64,000 nt of DNA from Rothia dentocariosa ATCC 17931 (GCF_000164695.2 NC_014643.1:1178001-1242000), one strand, 5' to 3'. Shown: positions 7,496 to 15,665, counted from the first letter of the stretch. Made by a program: numbers and translations. Notes: a model not told the origin generated them from the letters alone.

Positions 7496-7559
7496 AAAAA
7501 GAGCCTTTATGTGAATAAAGCGGTGAAAAATACTCTTTATTCACATAAAGGCTCTTTTT
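7496..7559. terminator. Bidirectional intrinsic terminator (AAAGAGCC family)
   Basis: Arms at 7496-7520 and 7535-7559 are perfectly complementary over 25 bases, flanked by A-run and T-run, with a 14-base loop. It separates the convergent AAA+ gene and pdxT. Members of the same palindrome family lie near 16954, 34164, 34761, 52493, 54580 and 56080. Confidence 0.9.
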
Positions 7560-7586
7560 TATACCAGGGGAGAGGCAGAAAAATAC

Positions 7587-8213
7587 CTACCGAATTAGCG
7601 AGAGCAGTTCCTCGTGCACGGTGGTATCGCCCGTGACCTCCGGGTGGAAAGAAATGCCGATAATGTTCCCGGCGCGCACACCCACAATCTTGCCCTCATG
7701 ATGCGCCACCACCTGCACGCCTTCACCGGCGCGGGTCACAATCGGCGCGCGAATAAACGCCGTATCGATCACGACTTCCTCGCCCGAGGGTGTAAGCCAC
7801 GGCAGATGAACCTGCGCCGAATCGACCTGCGAGCCGAAGGCGTTACGCCCAACCGAAACATCCAACACACCGAGCGACTGCTGCCCCGGAGCCGGATCGT
7901 CAATCACGGTCGAGAGCATAATCAGCCCGGCGCAGGTTCCCAGGATCGGCAAGCCCCCCGAAATCGCCTCAATCAACGGCTGGCGCAGCCCAAAAATCCG
8001 GGTCAGCCTGTCAATTGTGGAAGATTCGCCGCCGGGCAGAACCAGCGCATCCAGGTTCGCCAGCTGCTCGGCACTTTTGACGAGCACCACCTGCGCCCCC
8101 AGGGATTCGAGCATGCGCGCGTGTTCGGCAACACCGCCCTGCAGCGCCAAAACACCCACGGTTTTGCCCGCACCGGGCAGGGCAGCCGGGGGAAGAATCT
8201 CAGTCTCGCTCAT
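7587..8213 (-). CDS. pdxT: Pyridoxal 5'-phosphate synthase glutaminase subunit PdxT
   Basis: Glutaminase subunit of the ribose-5-phosphate-dependent PLP synthase; it releases ammonia from glutamine and passes it to PdxS. The class I amidotransferase signatures are VGVLALQGGVAEH, PGGESSTI, the nucleophile Cys in LGTCAGLIML and the catalytic His in SFHPEVTGD. At 208 residues it is near normal length. ATG 8213 is chosen over an upstream start at 8246. pdxS lies upstream on the same strand, 217 bases away. That spacer holds a perfect 14-bp palindrome CCGCCACGTGGCGG (8410-8423), and a second promoter there is possible, as the gap is large for a two-gene operon. Confidence 0.95.
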   Translation of the reverse strand: MSETEILPPAALPGAGKTVGVLALQGGVAEHARMLESLGAQVVLVKSAEQLANLDALVLPGGESSTIDRLTRIFGLRQPLIEAISGGLPILGTCAGLIMLSTVIDDPAPGQQSLGVLDVSVGRNAFGSQVDSAQVHLPWLTPSGEEVVIDTAFIRAPIVTRAGEGVQVVAHHEGKIVGVRAGNIIGISFHPEVTGDTTVHEELLSLIR

Positions 8214-8430
8214 GAGCCTATCTTTCTGCAACACGAGGTTGCGCACAGTGTAGAACGTTGAGCTTCGGGTTTGAAAGAGTCAAACTCACCCGAGCGGATA
8301 ACGCATCTGAACAGAGTCGGGGGCGAAGCCCGCACCGAGCTTCACCCCCCTGCACGCCTTGACCGGGCGCCCTCACCTGAACCGAATATATCGATCGGCG
8401 AGTGCGCATCCGCCACGTGGCGGCCTGTAC

Positions 8431-9342
8431 TTACCAGCCGCGCTCCGCCAGACGATGCGGCGCGGGTAGATCGGCAACGTTGATGCCGACCATGGCCTCG
8501 CCCAAACCGCGCGATGCATCCGCCAGTTTTTCGGGGTCGTTGTAGAACGCGGTTGCCTTCACGATGGCCTTAGCGCGTGCCTCGGGGTTGCCGGATTTGA
8601 AGATACCGGAACCGACGAATACGCCGTCCGCGCCCAGTTGCATCATCATGGCTGCGTCGGCGGGGGTTGCCACGCCACCGGCGGTAAACATGACCACGGG
8701 CAGCTTACCGGTCTTCGCAACTTCGAGCACCAGGTCGTAGGGGGCGGCAAGTTCTTTCGCCTTCACGTACAGCTCGTCGGGCATGGTGTTGTACAGGCCC
8801 TGCAGCTCGGCGATCTGGCGCTTAATGGTGCGGATATGCTTGGTCGCCTCCGAGACGTCACCGGTGCCAGCCTCACCCTTCGAGCGGATCATAGCGGCAC
8901 CCTCGGCGATACGGCGCAGCGCCTCGCCCAGGTTGGTGGCGCCGCATACGAACGGTACCGTGAACTGGTGCTTGTCAATGTGGTTCACGTAATCGGCGGG
9001 GGAGAGCACCTCTGACTCATCAATGTAATCCACCTTGAGGCTTTCAAGAATCTGCGCCTCAACAAAATGCCCGATGCGCGCCTTCGCCATCACGGGAATC
9101 GAGACGGCGTTAATGATGCCCTCAATCATATCGGGGTCGGACATACGGGCCACACCGCCCTGAGCACGAATATCGGCGGGTACGCGCTCAAGCGCCATGA
9201 CGGCGACGGCGCCAGCATCTTCGGCGATCTTGGCTTGTTCGGGGGTGACGACGTCCATAATGACGCCGCCCTTGAGCATGTCGGCAAGCCCGCGCTTCAC
9301 GAGCGGGGAGCCGGTTACTGGGGAATTAGTCTGTTCAGTCAT
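8431..9342 (-). CDS. pdxS: Pyridoxal 5'-phosphate synthase lyase subunit PdxS
   Basis: Synthase subunit of the deoxyxylulose-independent vitamin B6 pathway. It builds PLP from ribose 5-phosphate, glyceraldehyde 3-phosphate and ammonia supplied by PdxT, working as a dodecameric TIM-barrel assembly (family knowledge). Strong signatures are [20 protein letters not shown], the Schiff-base Lys region [17 protein letters not shown] and the phosphate loop [13 protein letters not shown]. The length of 303 residues matches the family. It is first in the pair with pdxT. No MocR-type PdxR regulator is adjacent. Confidence 0.97.
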   Translation of the reverse strand: MTEQTNSPVTGSPLVKRGLADMLKGGVIMDVVTPEQAKIAEDAGAVAVMALERVPADIRAQGGVARMSDPDMIEGIINAVSIPVMAKARIGHFVEAQILESLKVDYIDESEVLSPADYVNHIDKHQFTVPFVCGATNLGEALRRIAEGAAMIRSKGEAGTGDVSEATKHIRTIKRQIAELQGLYNTMPDELYVKAKELAAPYDLVLEVAKTGKLPVVMFTAGGVATPADAAMMMQLGADGVFVGSGIFKSGNPEARAKAIVKATAFYNDPEKLADASRGLGEAMVGINVADLPAPHRLAERGW

Positions 9343-9711
9343 GCCCCCATTTTCTCACGTTTGGTGCATGTACGCTCGCCCCGTGACGGATTTTCTGCCG
9401 CAGGGCGTGCATCTTTGTGCCTGCATGACACGAATCGTCATATTTCGTGAGGTTTGCGGCGCTATAAAGCCTCGTAAGCCGACTCCTATAGAACAGATAA
9501 CTAGACCGCTCGGTGTGCACCCCTGCACGGGGTATCTTACATTCGCGCGTCTTTTGCGTTTAGAACCACAGTACCGCGAAGAGAGTACAGCTCAGTATTA
9601 AAGCCCCGTATTTTTACCCCGTGATATGTTGGAATATGCGCGCCTTCACAGGTGTTATTCTGGCGCTGTTTATTCCTCTTCAACCTCCAACACACATCAA
9701 GGAACGTCACC
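9343..9711. other. Intergenic region between divergent pdxS and antiporter
   Basis: No convincing gene. It must hold promoters for pdxS (leftward) and the antiporter (rightward). A small hairpin-like segment CACCCCTGCACGGGGT lies near 9517-9532. Frames across it are short and lack ribosome-binding sites. Confidence 0.4.
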
Positions 9712-11352
9712 GTGCTTGAAGTCATTATTGCCCTGTCGCTGGCAATTCTTCTGGGTAATATCCTCGCCCATAAAATACGAATAACCCCCGCCATTATGCT
9801 CATTTTCATGGGGCTTGTGCTGGCGCTCATCCCCGTTCACGCCATGCACGAGGTGCGCGAGGCCGGGCTGCCCCCGCACGTGATTCTCGAAATCTTCCTG
9901 CCCGTGATGCTGTTCTGGGAGACCCGAAATACCTCTTGGCGTGAGGTGCGCGCCCGTCTGCGCGGCATTCTGCTCTCGGGCACGGTGCTCGTAATTTTCA
10001 CGGCGTTCGTTATCGCCTGGGTGCTTCACACATTTATGGGCATCTACATGTGGCATGTGGCGTTAATTATCGGTGTGGCTCTCGCTCCCACCGATGCCGT
10101 GGCTGTGGCAACGCTCAACGGCAAACTCCCCAAATCCTCCATTACCACCCTTAAAGCGGAAGCGCTCATTAACGACGGCACCACTCTAGTTCTTTTCGCG
10201 CTCGCACTGCAGCTTGCGGGCGGTCATGAGCTGACCCTGGGGAACGCATCCGGAATGTTCTTCTTCTCGTTCCTGATTGGAACTCTCGCTGGCCTGGCCG
10301 TTGGGTGGGGTGCAAATAAGCTGCGTGCGTATATGGGCAGCCCCATGAACTTCAGTGTGTTCATGTTTACCATACCGTTTATTGCTTTCTTCCTGTCTGA
10401 AGAGATCGAGCCTTTTGAAGGCATGAAAGGTTCCGGAGTGGTAGCCGTGGTGGTCGCAGCGTTCTACCTGACCTATCGTGGACCGGATACCATCAAACCC
10501 CAAAACCGTTTCTATGGTCTGCCCATCTGGTCTTTTGTCTCTTATATCATGAACGGCGCGCTCTTCGTGCTCGTGGGTGTTCAGCTGCCTAGCGCCACCG
10601 AGCATATGGAAGGCGTTATCCACGAGTACAACTATGCGTGGGTTTCTGCGCTCGTCGTGATTGTGGTGGCATGGCTCGTTTCCATTGCGGCGCGTTTTAT
10701 TTTCCTGCACGTCACGATCGGTATTATTCGTGCCCTTGACCGCTCAGAAAAGCAGAGGCTGCTGCGCACAACCTTCCGCGGCCGTGTGGTTTCAACCTTC
10801 GCCGGACTCCGTGGCGGCGTTTCTCTCGCAGTAGCGCTCTCTGTGCCGAACGATGTTGTGGGACGCGACTTCATTATCTTCATTGTTGCCGGTGTGGTTC
10901 TGCTGTCGATGGTGGTTCAGGGTATGCTTCTGCCGCTCGTTATTAGGTGGGCTAACTTCCCGGTTGACACCTCCGAAGAGGATGAAATCAACGAGGCAAT
11001 ACGCACGATAATTGCCGAGTCCTTCGACTCTGTGGCTGAGGTCGGTCAGGAGATTGGTGCGTCGCAGGAGATTATCGACCGCGTTGCTGAAGAACAGATG
11101 TACAACGCGAGTATGTACCGCAACCTGCACACCATTCGTAAGCACGGTGCGAACGCGCCGGAAGAAGCCCGCCGCATTATTGAGGCGGGCGACCTTGAGA
11201 AAGAGCTGCGGCTGCGGCATTTAGAGAAGCAACGCAGCGTGCTTAAACGCTTGCGTAATGAGCGCACCATCGATATGAACGTGCTCCACGCGATTCAGGA
11301 GATCCTGGATATTGAGGAGATACGCGTGCTCGGTCCGGTTGAGTTGGAGTAG
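9712..11352 (+). CDS. CPA1-family Na+(or K+)/H+ antiporter
   Basis: Integral membrane cation/proton antiporter of about 546 residues with 10-12 hydrophobic segments. The family's membrane signature is visible in LIIGVALAPTDAVAVATLNG, and the paired Asn-Asp of the transport site in EALINDGTTLVLF. GLRGGVSLAVALSVP is the conserved CPA1 (NhaP/NHE) loop near the end of the membrane domain. A cytoplasmic, strongly charged C-terminal tail of about 130 residues follows (EEDEINEAIRTIIAES onward), probably regulatory. GTG 9712 after AAGGA is preferred over an in-frame start at 9652. It likely serves pH, sodium or potassium homeostasis; cation preference cannot be read from sequence. Confidence 0.88.
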   Translation: MLEVIIALSLAILLGNILAHKIRITPAIMLIFMGLVLALIPVHAMHEVREAGLPPHVILEIFLPVMLFWETRNTSWREVRARLRGILLSGTVLVIFTAFVIAWVLHTFMGIYMWHVALIIGVALAPTDAVAVATLNGKLPKSSITTLKAEALINDGTTLVLFALALQLAGGHELTLGNASGMFFFSFLIGTLAGLAVGWGANKLRAYMGSPMNFSVFMFTIPFIAFFLSEEIEPFEGMKGSGVVAVVVAAFYLTYRGPDTIKPQNRFYGLPIWSFVSYIMNGALFVLVGVQLPSATEHMEGVIHEYNYAWVSALVVIVVAWLVSIAARFIFLHVTIGIIRALDRSEKQRLLRTTFRGRVVSTFAGLRGGVSLAVALSVPNDVVGRDFIIFIVAGVVLLSMVVQGMLLPLVIRWANFPVDTSEEDEINEAIRTIIAESFDSVAEVGQEIGASQEIIDRVAEEQMYNASMYRNLHTIRKHGANAPEEARRIIEAGDLEKELRLRHLEKQRSVLKRLRNERTIDMNVLHAIQEILDIEEIRVLGPVELE

Positions 11353-11375
11353 CCCCGAACGGCTCCAGAAGTGCT

Positions 11376-11434
11376 AAACCCCGGGTGTATTCTATATTCC
11401 GTATATGGAATATTAAGGACGCTCCCGGGGTTTT
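11376..11434 (+). terminator. Intrinsic terminator after antiporter gene
   Basis: AACCCCGGG (11377-11385) pairs with CCCGGGGTT (11424-11432), and an inner ATATTCC/GGAATAT pair gives a two-part stem, followed by TTTT. It lies 25 bases after the antiporter stop. Confidence 0.75.
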
Positions 11435-11473
11435 ATGCGGAATTTTAGGGGGCTGCACGGTATTCTGGTACAC

Positions 11474-12076
11474 GTGAGCACGAAACCCTCGGCATCGACC
11501 CCGCCCCCGAGCGGGAAAGTTCCGCGCGCTGCTGGTACCGCGCAAGGGCGCGCATCGTTAATGCTGCACGCGCTGATATACCTTATCTTTGGGATTATCA
11601 CCGTTTTTGTGCAGACCCCTGATAATGTCTTCACCAAAATACTTTTGGGCCTCTGGATGCTCGCGCTCGGCACCTCACACGCGCTCACGGCCCGCGGGAT
11701 GCACTACGGACCCGCGACAAGCGCATCGCTCAGCTCGGCGGCGCTCGTGCAGGCGGCATCTGGGGCTTTACTCGTGATAATGCCGGATACCCTTGCTCTT
11801 ATTATTCTGGCGGTATGCGCCGGTTCGGGTCTGCCGGGGCTGATTAAGCTGCTTTTGGGTATGCGCTACCGTAGCGCGGTGGCTGTGTGGCGTGACTGGG
11901 TTCTGGAAGGGGGCGTGCTTCTTGCGGTTGCTTTAATTCTGCCGTTTGTAGGGGAGATCGGGGCGAAAGCGACCCTGGGAGTTCCCGGCGGCGGGGCGCT
12001 AATTATCGGCGTTTTTCTGCTGGTAGGTTCTCTGGGACCGAGCGAGAAAGCGGGCGCTGACCGAACAAAACCTTAG
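11474..12076 (+). CDS. Multi-pass membrane protein, DUF308/HdeD-like
   Basis: About 200 residues, with a short hydrophilic Pro/Ser-rich N-terminus and then about six evenly spaced hydrophobic segments (MLHALIYLIFGIITVFVQTP, LGLWMLALGTSHAL, SGALLVIMPDTLALIILAVC, GVLLAVALILPFVG, GGGALIIGVFLLVGSLG). The pattern resembles small HdeD/DUF308 membrane proteins, but the match is weak. GTG 11474 is chosen because the frame from 11435 begins inside the preceding terminator. The next gene follows after 77 bases on the same strand and may be co-transcribed. Function unknown. Confidence 0.6.
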   Translation: MSTKPSASTPPPSGKVPRAAGTAQGRASLMLHALIYLIFGIITVFVQTPDNVFTKILLGLWMLALGTSHALTARGMHYGPATSASLSSAALVQAASGALLVIMPDTLALIILAVCAGSGLPGLIKLLLGMRYRSAVAVWRDWVLEGGVLLAVALILPFVGEIGAKATLGVPGGGALIIGVFLLVGSLGPSEKAGADRTKP

Positions 12077-12153
12077 TTCATATAGCACCCAGGTTTTAGA
12101 GGTGTATTGCAACGGCGCGTACACTGGTTAGACACACACAAGAGGAGGAACGA

Positions 12154-12558
12154 GTGGCTGAAGAACGCCCCCGCGGATTTAAAGCGCAGGTGAAAGGTCC
12201 CCTGCTGGTTGCCGCTGCTCTGGCTGTAGCGGCTTTCTTCGCCGTATTTATTTTTGCAACCGGCGGCACCCGCAACCACCCCAACCTTGTGTTGGCCTTA
12301 GGTGTGGCGGGCGCGGTTTTTGTGGTCACCCTCGTAGTGTGTGCAACCCTGATCTTAGCGGAACGCCCGAACGATCCGTCCCTAGGGCAGGGTACGGGTA
12401 TCAACAAATCCTCGGCAAAGCTTTACGAACAGGCGAAGGCCAAGCGTGAGGCGGCGGAGCGTGAAAAAGCCCGGGAACAGGAGAACTCGCAGGCGGCTGA
12501 AACCAAAGAGGAAACAGCCAAGAATGACGCTGAGCCCCCTAAGCCGACTGACAGCTAA
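12154..12558 (+). CDS. Small membrane protein with charged C-terminal tail
   Basis: 134 residues from a GTG start with a strong AGGAGG site 6 bases upstream. It has two transmembrane segments (LLVAAALAVAAFFAVFIFAT and LVLALGVAGAVFVVTLVVCA), then a hydrophilic, Lys/Glu/Ala-rich tail likely to form a coiled coil (AKREAAEREKAREQENSQAA). This organisation is common in uncharacterised actinobacterial proteins. It follows the DUF308-like gene on the same strand and is followed within 20 bases by the promoter of the orphan small RNA. Function unknown. Confidence 0.75.
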   Translation: MAEERPRGFKAQVKGPLLVAAALAVAAFFAVFIFATGGTRNHPNLVLALGVAGAVFVVTLVVCATLILAERPNDPSLGQGTGINKSSAKLYEQAKAKREAAEREKAREQENSQAAETKEETAKNDAEPPKPTDS

Positions 12559-12574
12559 TCGGCGCGCTGGGGCG

Positions 12575-12706
12575 GTATGCTAAGCTGGTTCTATCTTTAT
12601 GAGTAAAGGCAAGAGGAATCGGCAGTTCCAACTGCCGACCCCTCTCTACGGGTAGAACAATTACCTTAGGCTCTTGGTGCTTTATGCGCATCAAGAGCCT
12701 TTTTAT
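12575..12706 (+). ncRNA. Orphan small RNA related to the peptide-locus antisense RNAs
   Basis: The extended -10 TATGCTAAGCT (TAAGCT at 12581-12586) predicts a start near 12593. A 16-position stem (12612-12627 with 12630-12645) follows, then TTACCTTAGGCTCTT (12661-12675). This last segment is complementary, with one wobble, to the last codons and stop of peptide copies 2 and 3. It ends in an intrinsic terminator: AGGCTCTTGGTGC (12668-12680) pairs with the segment 12686-12700 and runs into TTTTT. No peptide reading frame remains. It is either a degraded locus or a stand-alone RNA able to act on the peptide mRNAs in trans. Confidence 0.5.
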
Positions 12707-12730
12707 GTCGTGTGTGGGGCGGCGGGAAAA

Positions 12731-13612
12731 CTATTTTGTGTGAGAAAGAGCCGTTTTTCGAGCGCCCATCATGGCGCGCTGTACCCCCACTATTGAGGCC
12801 AGTACCAGCACGAAGCCAAGCATCGACAGCGGCGTCATGCTTTGCCCCAAGAAAATCCAGCCAAGGATAAATGCGGTGACTGGGCTGAGCGGGCCTAAGG
12901 ATGCGACCACGGCGGGCGGCAGCTTCGAGAGCCCATGAAAATACACGCAGTAGGCGAGCGCTGTGCCCACTAGGCAGAGGAAGGCGTATCCGCCGATATT
13001 TGCAGCGGTGAGCTGCGGTAGCGGTTCCTCGGTCAGCAGGGCAATCGGCAGCAGGAATATTCCGCCCACGAGCAGCTGCCATCCCGTCATGGCGAGAGTC
13101 GAGAGAGACGATGTTCCTGAGGCGGTGAAGAAAATACCGCACGCCATGGCGACAGCCCCGGTGAGTGCCGCAAGAATGCCGATCACATCGAAGGTGGTGC
13201 TGGGGGATGCGACCAACAGAATAATGCCGATAATGCCTATAAGTGCGGCAAGCCACGCCGATGCGGGAGTCGCTTTCTTGTCGACCGTTCGGGTGAGGAC
13301 GAGGACGAAAATAGTTTGTGTTGAGCTGAGAATCGCCGCCAGTCCGCCGGGCAGGCGGTATGCAGAGACGAACAGCATCGCCTGGAATAGACCGATATTG
13401 AGGATGCCGAGAAGAATAATTCGGCCCAACTCGTTCTTGCGCGGGAACTCTCGGGTGATGAGCAATAGCAGCAACCCTGCTGGCAGCACACGGATCAGTG
13501 CGGCAGTGAAGGGACGGTTGGGCGGCAGAAACTCGGAGGTGATGAGGTAGGTTGATCCCCAAACCATGGGGACGAACGCCGTAATGATCAGCAAAGGCAG
13601 ACGGTTTTTCAT
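12731..13612 (-). CDS. EamA-family (DMT) transporter
   Basis: Inner-membrane exporter of the drug/metabolite transporter superfamily, 293 residues with about ten hydrophobic segments in two EamA repeats. The N-terminal repeat begins PLLIITAFVPMVWGSTYLIT, and the second includes LGPLSPVTAFILGWIFLGQS. ATG 13612 (MKNRLPLLI) is chosen because the longer frame to 13765 runs through the operator region and into the divergent MarR gene. Expression is probably controlled by that MarR protein through the two palindromes in the shared promoter. The substrate could be a metabolite or drug; the family does not fix it. Confidence 0.85.
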   Translation of the reverse strand: MKNRLPLLIITAFVPMVWGSTYLITSEFLPPNRPFTAALIRVLPAGLLLLLITREFPRKNELGRIILLGILNIGLFQAMLFVSAYRLPGGLAAILSSTQTIFVLVLTRTVDKKATPASAWLAALIGIIGIILLVASPSTTFDVIGILAALTGAVAMACGIFFTASGTSSLSTLAMTGWQLLVGGIFLLPIALLTEEPLPQLTAANIGGYAFLCLVGTALAYCVYFHGLSKLPPAVVASLGPLSPVTAFILGWIFLGQSMTPLSMLGFVLVLASIVGVQRAMMGARKTALSHTK

Positions 13613-13636
13613 AGTTCTTCGCAGTCGGATAGATGC

Positions 13637-13683
13637 CTTGAGTTCAAGATAAATCCTAATCACTTTTTGTCTTGAAAGCAAGA
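13637..13683. promoter_or_regulatory. Twin MarR operator-like palindromes in divergent promoter
   Basis: CTTGAGTTCAAG (13637-13648) is a perfect palindrome and CTTGAAAGCAAG (13671-13682) carries the same CTTG/CAAG half-sites, their centres 34 bases apart. Each is followed by ATAAA. They sit between the EamA exporter and the MarR regulator, where a MarR dimer pair would control both genes. Confidence 0.65.
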
Positions 13684-13715
13684 TAAAATAGTAGTGAGTC
13701 GATTTTAGGAGGAAT

Positions 13716-14243
13716 ATGTCGAGCGCCCGTTCCCGCAGTATCCACCCAGATGCCGTGGACGTCATTATTGATCAGTGGAAACGTGAACTCCCCGAGTTGG
13801 CTTCTGAAAATATGGCCCTGATTGGTCGTCTTAGGCGATGCTCCATTCTGCTCGCGCCGCGCCTTGACGAGGTTTTTGCTGCCTATGATCTTAGTAATGG
13901 CGCCTTTGACGTTTTGGCGACGTTACGCCGCGCGGGTGCGCCCTATATTCTGACCCCGACCGAGCTTTTTGCCTCGCTTATGGTTACTTCGGGCACTATG
14001 ACAACCCGCCTGCAGAAGGTGCAGAAGCGCGGGCTTATTGAGCGCATCCCCAACCCGGACGATGCCCGCAGTATGCTCGTGAAGCTGACGGGCGCTGGGC
14101 GTGAATTGGTGGAAAAAGTTGTCTTCGAACACGTGGAAAATGAGCGGCGTATTCTGGAAAAGCTGCCCGCTGAGACGCGCCGTCAGTTGGATGCGGGCCT
14201 CGCCGAACTGATGCGGGTGCTGGAGGATGCGAAGAAGGATTAG
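13716..14243 (+). CDS. MarR-family transcriptional regulator
   Basis: Winged-helix repressor of 175 residues. The N-terminal dimerisation helices include VDVIIDQWKRELPELA. The helix-turn-helix and wing comprise LTPTELFASLMVTSGTMTTR and VQKRGLIERIPNPDDARSML (the conserved wing D-x-R-x-x). The ribosome-binding site GGAGGA is directly before ATG 13716. It is divergent from the EamA exporter across the operator pair, the classic arrangement of a MarR repressor of an efflux gene. The inducer is unknown. Confidence 0.92.
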   Translation: MSSARSRSIHPDAVDVIIDQWKRELPELASENMALIGRLRRCSILLAPRLDEVFAAYDLSNGAFDVLATLRRAGAPYILTPTELFASLMVTSGTMTTRLQKVQKRGLIERIPNPDDARSMLVKLTGAGRELVEKVVFEHVENERRILEKLPAETRRQLDAGLAELMRVLEDAKKD

Positions 14244-14298
14244 GGTAGTGGTGCGTTAGGCTACGTGCTTTATGGTTTCTCTGGGAGGTGCTTTTTGA

Positions 14299-14341
14299 TA
14301 TATTAGTAAATGCATTGATAATCAATATATTTACTAATATA
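14299..14341. promoter_or_regulatory. Nested palindromic operator upstream of SRPBCC-MarR pair
   Basis: TATATTAGTAAAT (14299-14311) and ATTTACTAATATA (14329-14341) are perfect 13-base inverted arms. Between them lies the perfect palindrome ATTGATAATCAAT (14314-14326). It is 40 bases before the SRPBCC start, and a MarR-type regulator is encoded in the operon, so autoregulation is likely (inference). Confidence 0.65.
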
Positions 14342-14380
14342 CGCAATGGAACATAACACTCTCGTAGAAGGGAATACACG

Positions 14381-14797
14381 ATGTGGAGCACCCAGCATTC
14401 TCAGATTACTGATGTCAGCATACCTGCTTTGTGGCGCACCTTTATTGCGGTGCACAGCGGAGAACTTACCCTGCCCGGCGGCGACCATTTTGAACCTGAA
14501 CGGGAACTCGCAGTGGGTACACGCATCGCAATGACTCCTGCCGGTCAGGAACAGGTCATCTCAACGGTCACCGAGTTCGTGCCTGAAAAGCGCTACGCCG
14601 ACGAGACCCCGTTTAACGGTCTAATCCTGACCTTCCGTCACGAGTTTGAGCCCGTCAAGGAAGGCACACGCATTACTCACACCCTAGAAATCACAGGGGA
14701 AGAGGTAGATACCATAGGTGCACACATAGGGCCTGGTATAAGCTCTGATTTTCCCGCCCAGATGAACGAGCTTATTAAGGCGGCGCGTGCATCATGA
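14381..14797 (+). CDS. SRPBCC-domain protein (polyketide cyclase-like)
   Basis: 138 residues with the helix-grip pattern of START/SRPBCC proteins: an early helix after ITDVSIPALWRTF, then beta strands ending in FRHEFEPVKEGTRITHTLEI and a long C-terminal helix DFPAQMNELIKAA. These proteins bind hydrophobic ligands; no catalytic residues can be assigned. A GAAGGG-type ribosome-binding site precedes ATG 14381. Its stop overlaps the MarR start (ATGA), so the two are translationally coupled, suggesting that the regulator responds to a compound handled by this protein. Confidence 0.75.
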   Translation: MWSTQHSQITDVSIPALWRTFIAVHSGELTLPGGDHFEPERELAVGTRIAMTPAGQEQVISTVTEFVPEKRYADETPFNGLILTFRHEFEPVKEGTRITHTLEITGEEVDTIGAHIGPGISSDFPAQMNELIKAARAS

Positions 14798-15228
14798 GTG
14801 TTAGCAAGTTTGCCAATCCTGGTGCCGACAGCCCGGGGTTTGTGCTGTGGAAACTAACCCAGCGATGGCAGCGAGCGGTGGCAGATGCCCTGGAACCGCT
14901 GGGTGTTACGCAGACTCAGTTCGTGATTCTCGCCTGCGCCTACTGGCTAACTCAAAAGACCGAATCTGTACAACAGATCGATATTGCTAAAGCAGCTGGT
15001 ATGGATGCACAAATGGTCTCTGACGTACTGCGGCGCCTAGAGAAAAGCGAGCTTGTGCAGCGTGTTTCAAACCCCACGGATGGGCGGTCAAAGAATGTTC
15101 TTCTCACGGACGCGGGGCAGGATATTGCGATTCGGGCGATTCCCGCTGTCGAGCAGGTAGATGCACAATTCTTCGGTACAATGCGCTCGACAACTCTGGC
15201 GGACCTGCGGGCGGCGCTTGAGAGGTAA
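14794..15228 (+). CDS. MarR-family transcriptional regulator
   Basis: 144-residue winged-helix regulator. LWKLTQRWQRAVADALEPLG forms the dimerisation helix, IDIAKAAGMDAQMVSDVLRR the recognition helix, and LVQRVSNPTDGRSKNVLLTD the wing with the conserved DxRSK segment. The start overlaps the SRPBCC stop. It probably binds the nested palindrome at 14299-14341 in front of its own operon. It is distinct from the MarR protein at 13.7 kb, and the half-site sequences differ accordingly. Confidence 0.92.
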   Translation: MSVSKFANPGADSPGFVLWKLTQRWQRAVADALEPLGVTQTQFVILACAYWLTQKTESVQQIDIAKAAGMDAQMVSDVLRRLEKSELVQRVSNPTDGRSKNVLLTDAGQDIAIRAIPAVEQVDAQFFGTMRSTTLADLRAALER

Positions 15229-15280
15229 ATGGGGGCATTTCTCTCCGGGAGGAGAGTGCCTTCATGGTCTTTTGGCAGTG

Positions 15281-15486
15281 TGCTAGGCTGGAACCATATT
15301 TGCAAACTGGATGCCTGTTATAGGCAAGAGGAGCCGGTAGCGCTAACTGCCAGCCCCTCTCTGTGAGTAGGGTATTACCTCAGGCTCTTAAGCCAAGCTG
15401 AGATAAAGCCTACAATATGTGAAACGGCTTGAGCCGATCCATCAATCAGAATGTAGTTGATGAGGATCGCTTGAGCCGTTTCTACT
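15281..15486 (+). ncRNA. Predicted antisense RNA to peptide gene copy 2
   Basis: TGTGCTAGGCT (TAGGCT at 15284-15289) is an extended -10 in the same relative place as at the other loci. The RNA would start near 15296 and cross the stem 15327-15360 and the 3' end of the peptide gene. Its end may lie at the 62-base palindrome 15421-15482. The start follows the MarR stop by about 60 bases. Limits are inferred. Confidence 0.4.
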
Positions 15487-15503
15487 ATCTCGTAGAACAG
15501 CAT
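15375..15503 (-). CDS. 42-residue hydrophobic peptide, copy 2 (candidate type I toxin-like)
   Basis: ATG at 15503, TAA at 15375-15377, 42 residues, beginning MLFYEIVETAQAIL and ending FISAWLKSLR. It differs from copy 1 mainly in the C-terminal half (for example T to A, Y to H, V to F). The first 68 bases equal copy 1 exactly, and copy 3 differs from it at only two codons. It is too short for routine gene calling. It is followed by a covarying stem-loop (15327-15360 read on the minus strand), in which two G-U pairs form only in the sense orientation. Function is unknown; see copy 1 for the alternatives. Confidence 0.6.
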   Translation of the reverse strand: MLFYEIVETAQAILINYILIDGSAQAVSHIVGFISAWLKSLR

Positions 15504-15665
15504 TCCTACTGCGCTTGCGCGCCTTCCGCACGCAGATTTGGTGCCTCGCGCGCTCGGAATCTACGGTGCTCCAGCTCATCCGCCCCGAAAGTCATCACTG
15601 AATGTAAATTTGCAAACTGTACCGGTGACTCATTCCGGGAAGAAGGCACTCATAACTTTACCGCA
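15504..15665 (-). promoter_or_regulatory. Promoter and leader of peptide gene copy 2
   Basis: TAAAGT (minus strand, 15655-15660) matches the -10-like element of copies 1 and 3, here preceded by CATGCGG as in copy 1. The leader is about 145 bases rather than 90 because of some 55 extra GC-rich bases next to the start. The GTGATGACT block is kept, but the ribosome-binding purine tract has changed, so this copy may be weakly translated. Confidence 0.4.

Noticed and set aside
12630..12720. A fourth intact copy of the 42-residue peptide gene opposite the orphan RNA
   Set aside because: Only the last codons and stop (AAGAGCC...AGGTAA) resemble it. The sequence before them is a terminator, and no start or coding region remains.
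12666..13562. Minus-strand frame overlapping the EamA gene in another register
   Set aside because: The EamA frame has ten clean membrane segments; this frame has Arg/His-rich composition and starts in the terminator.
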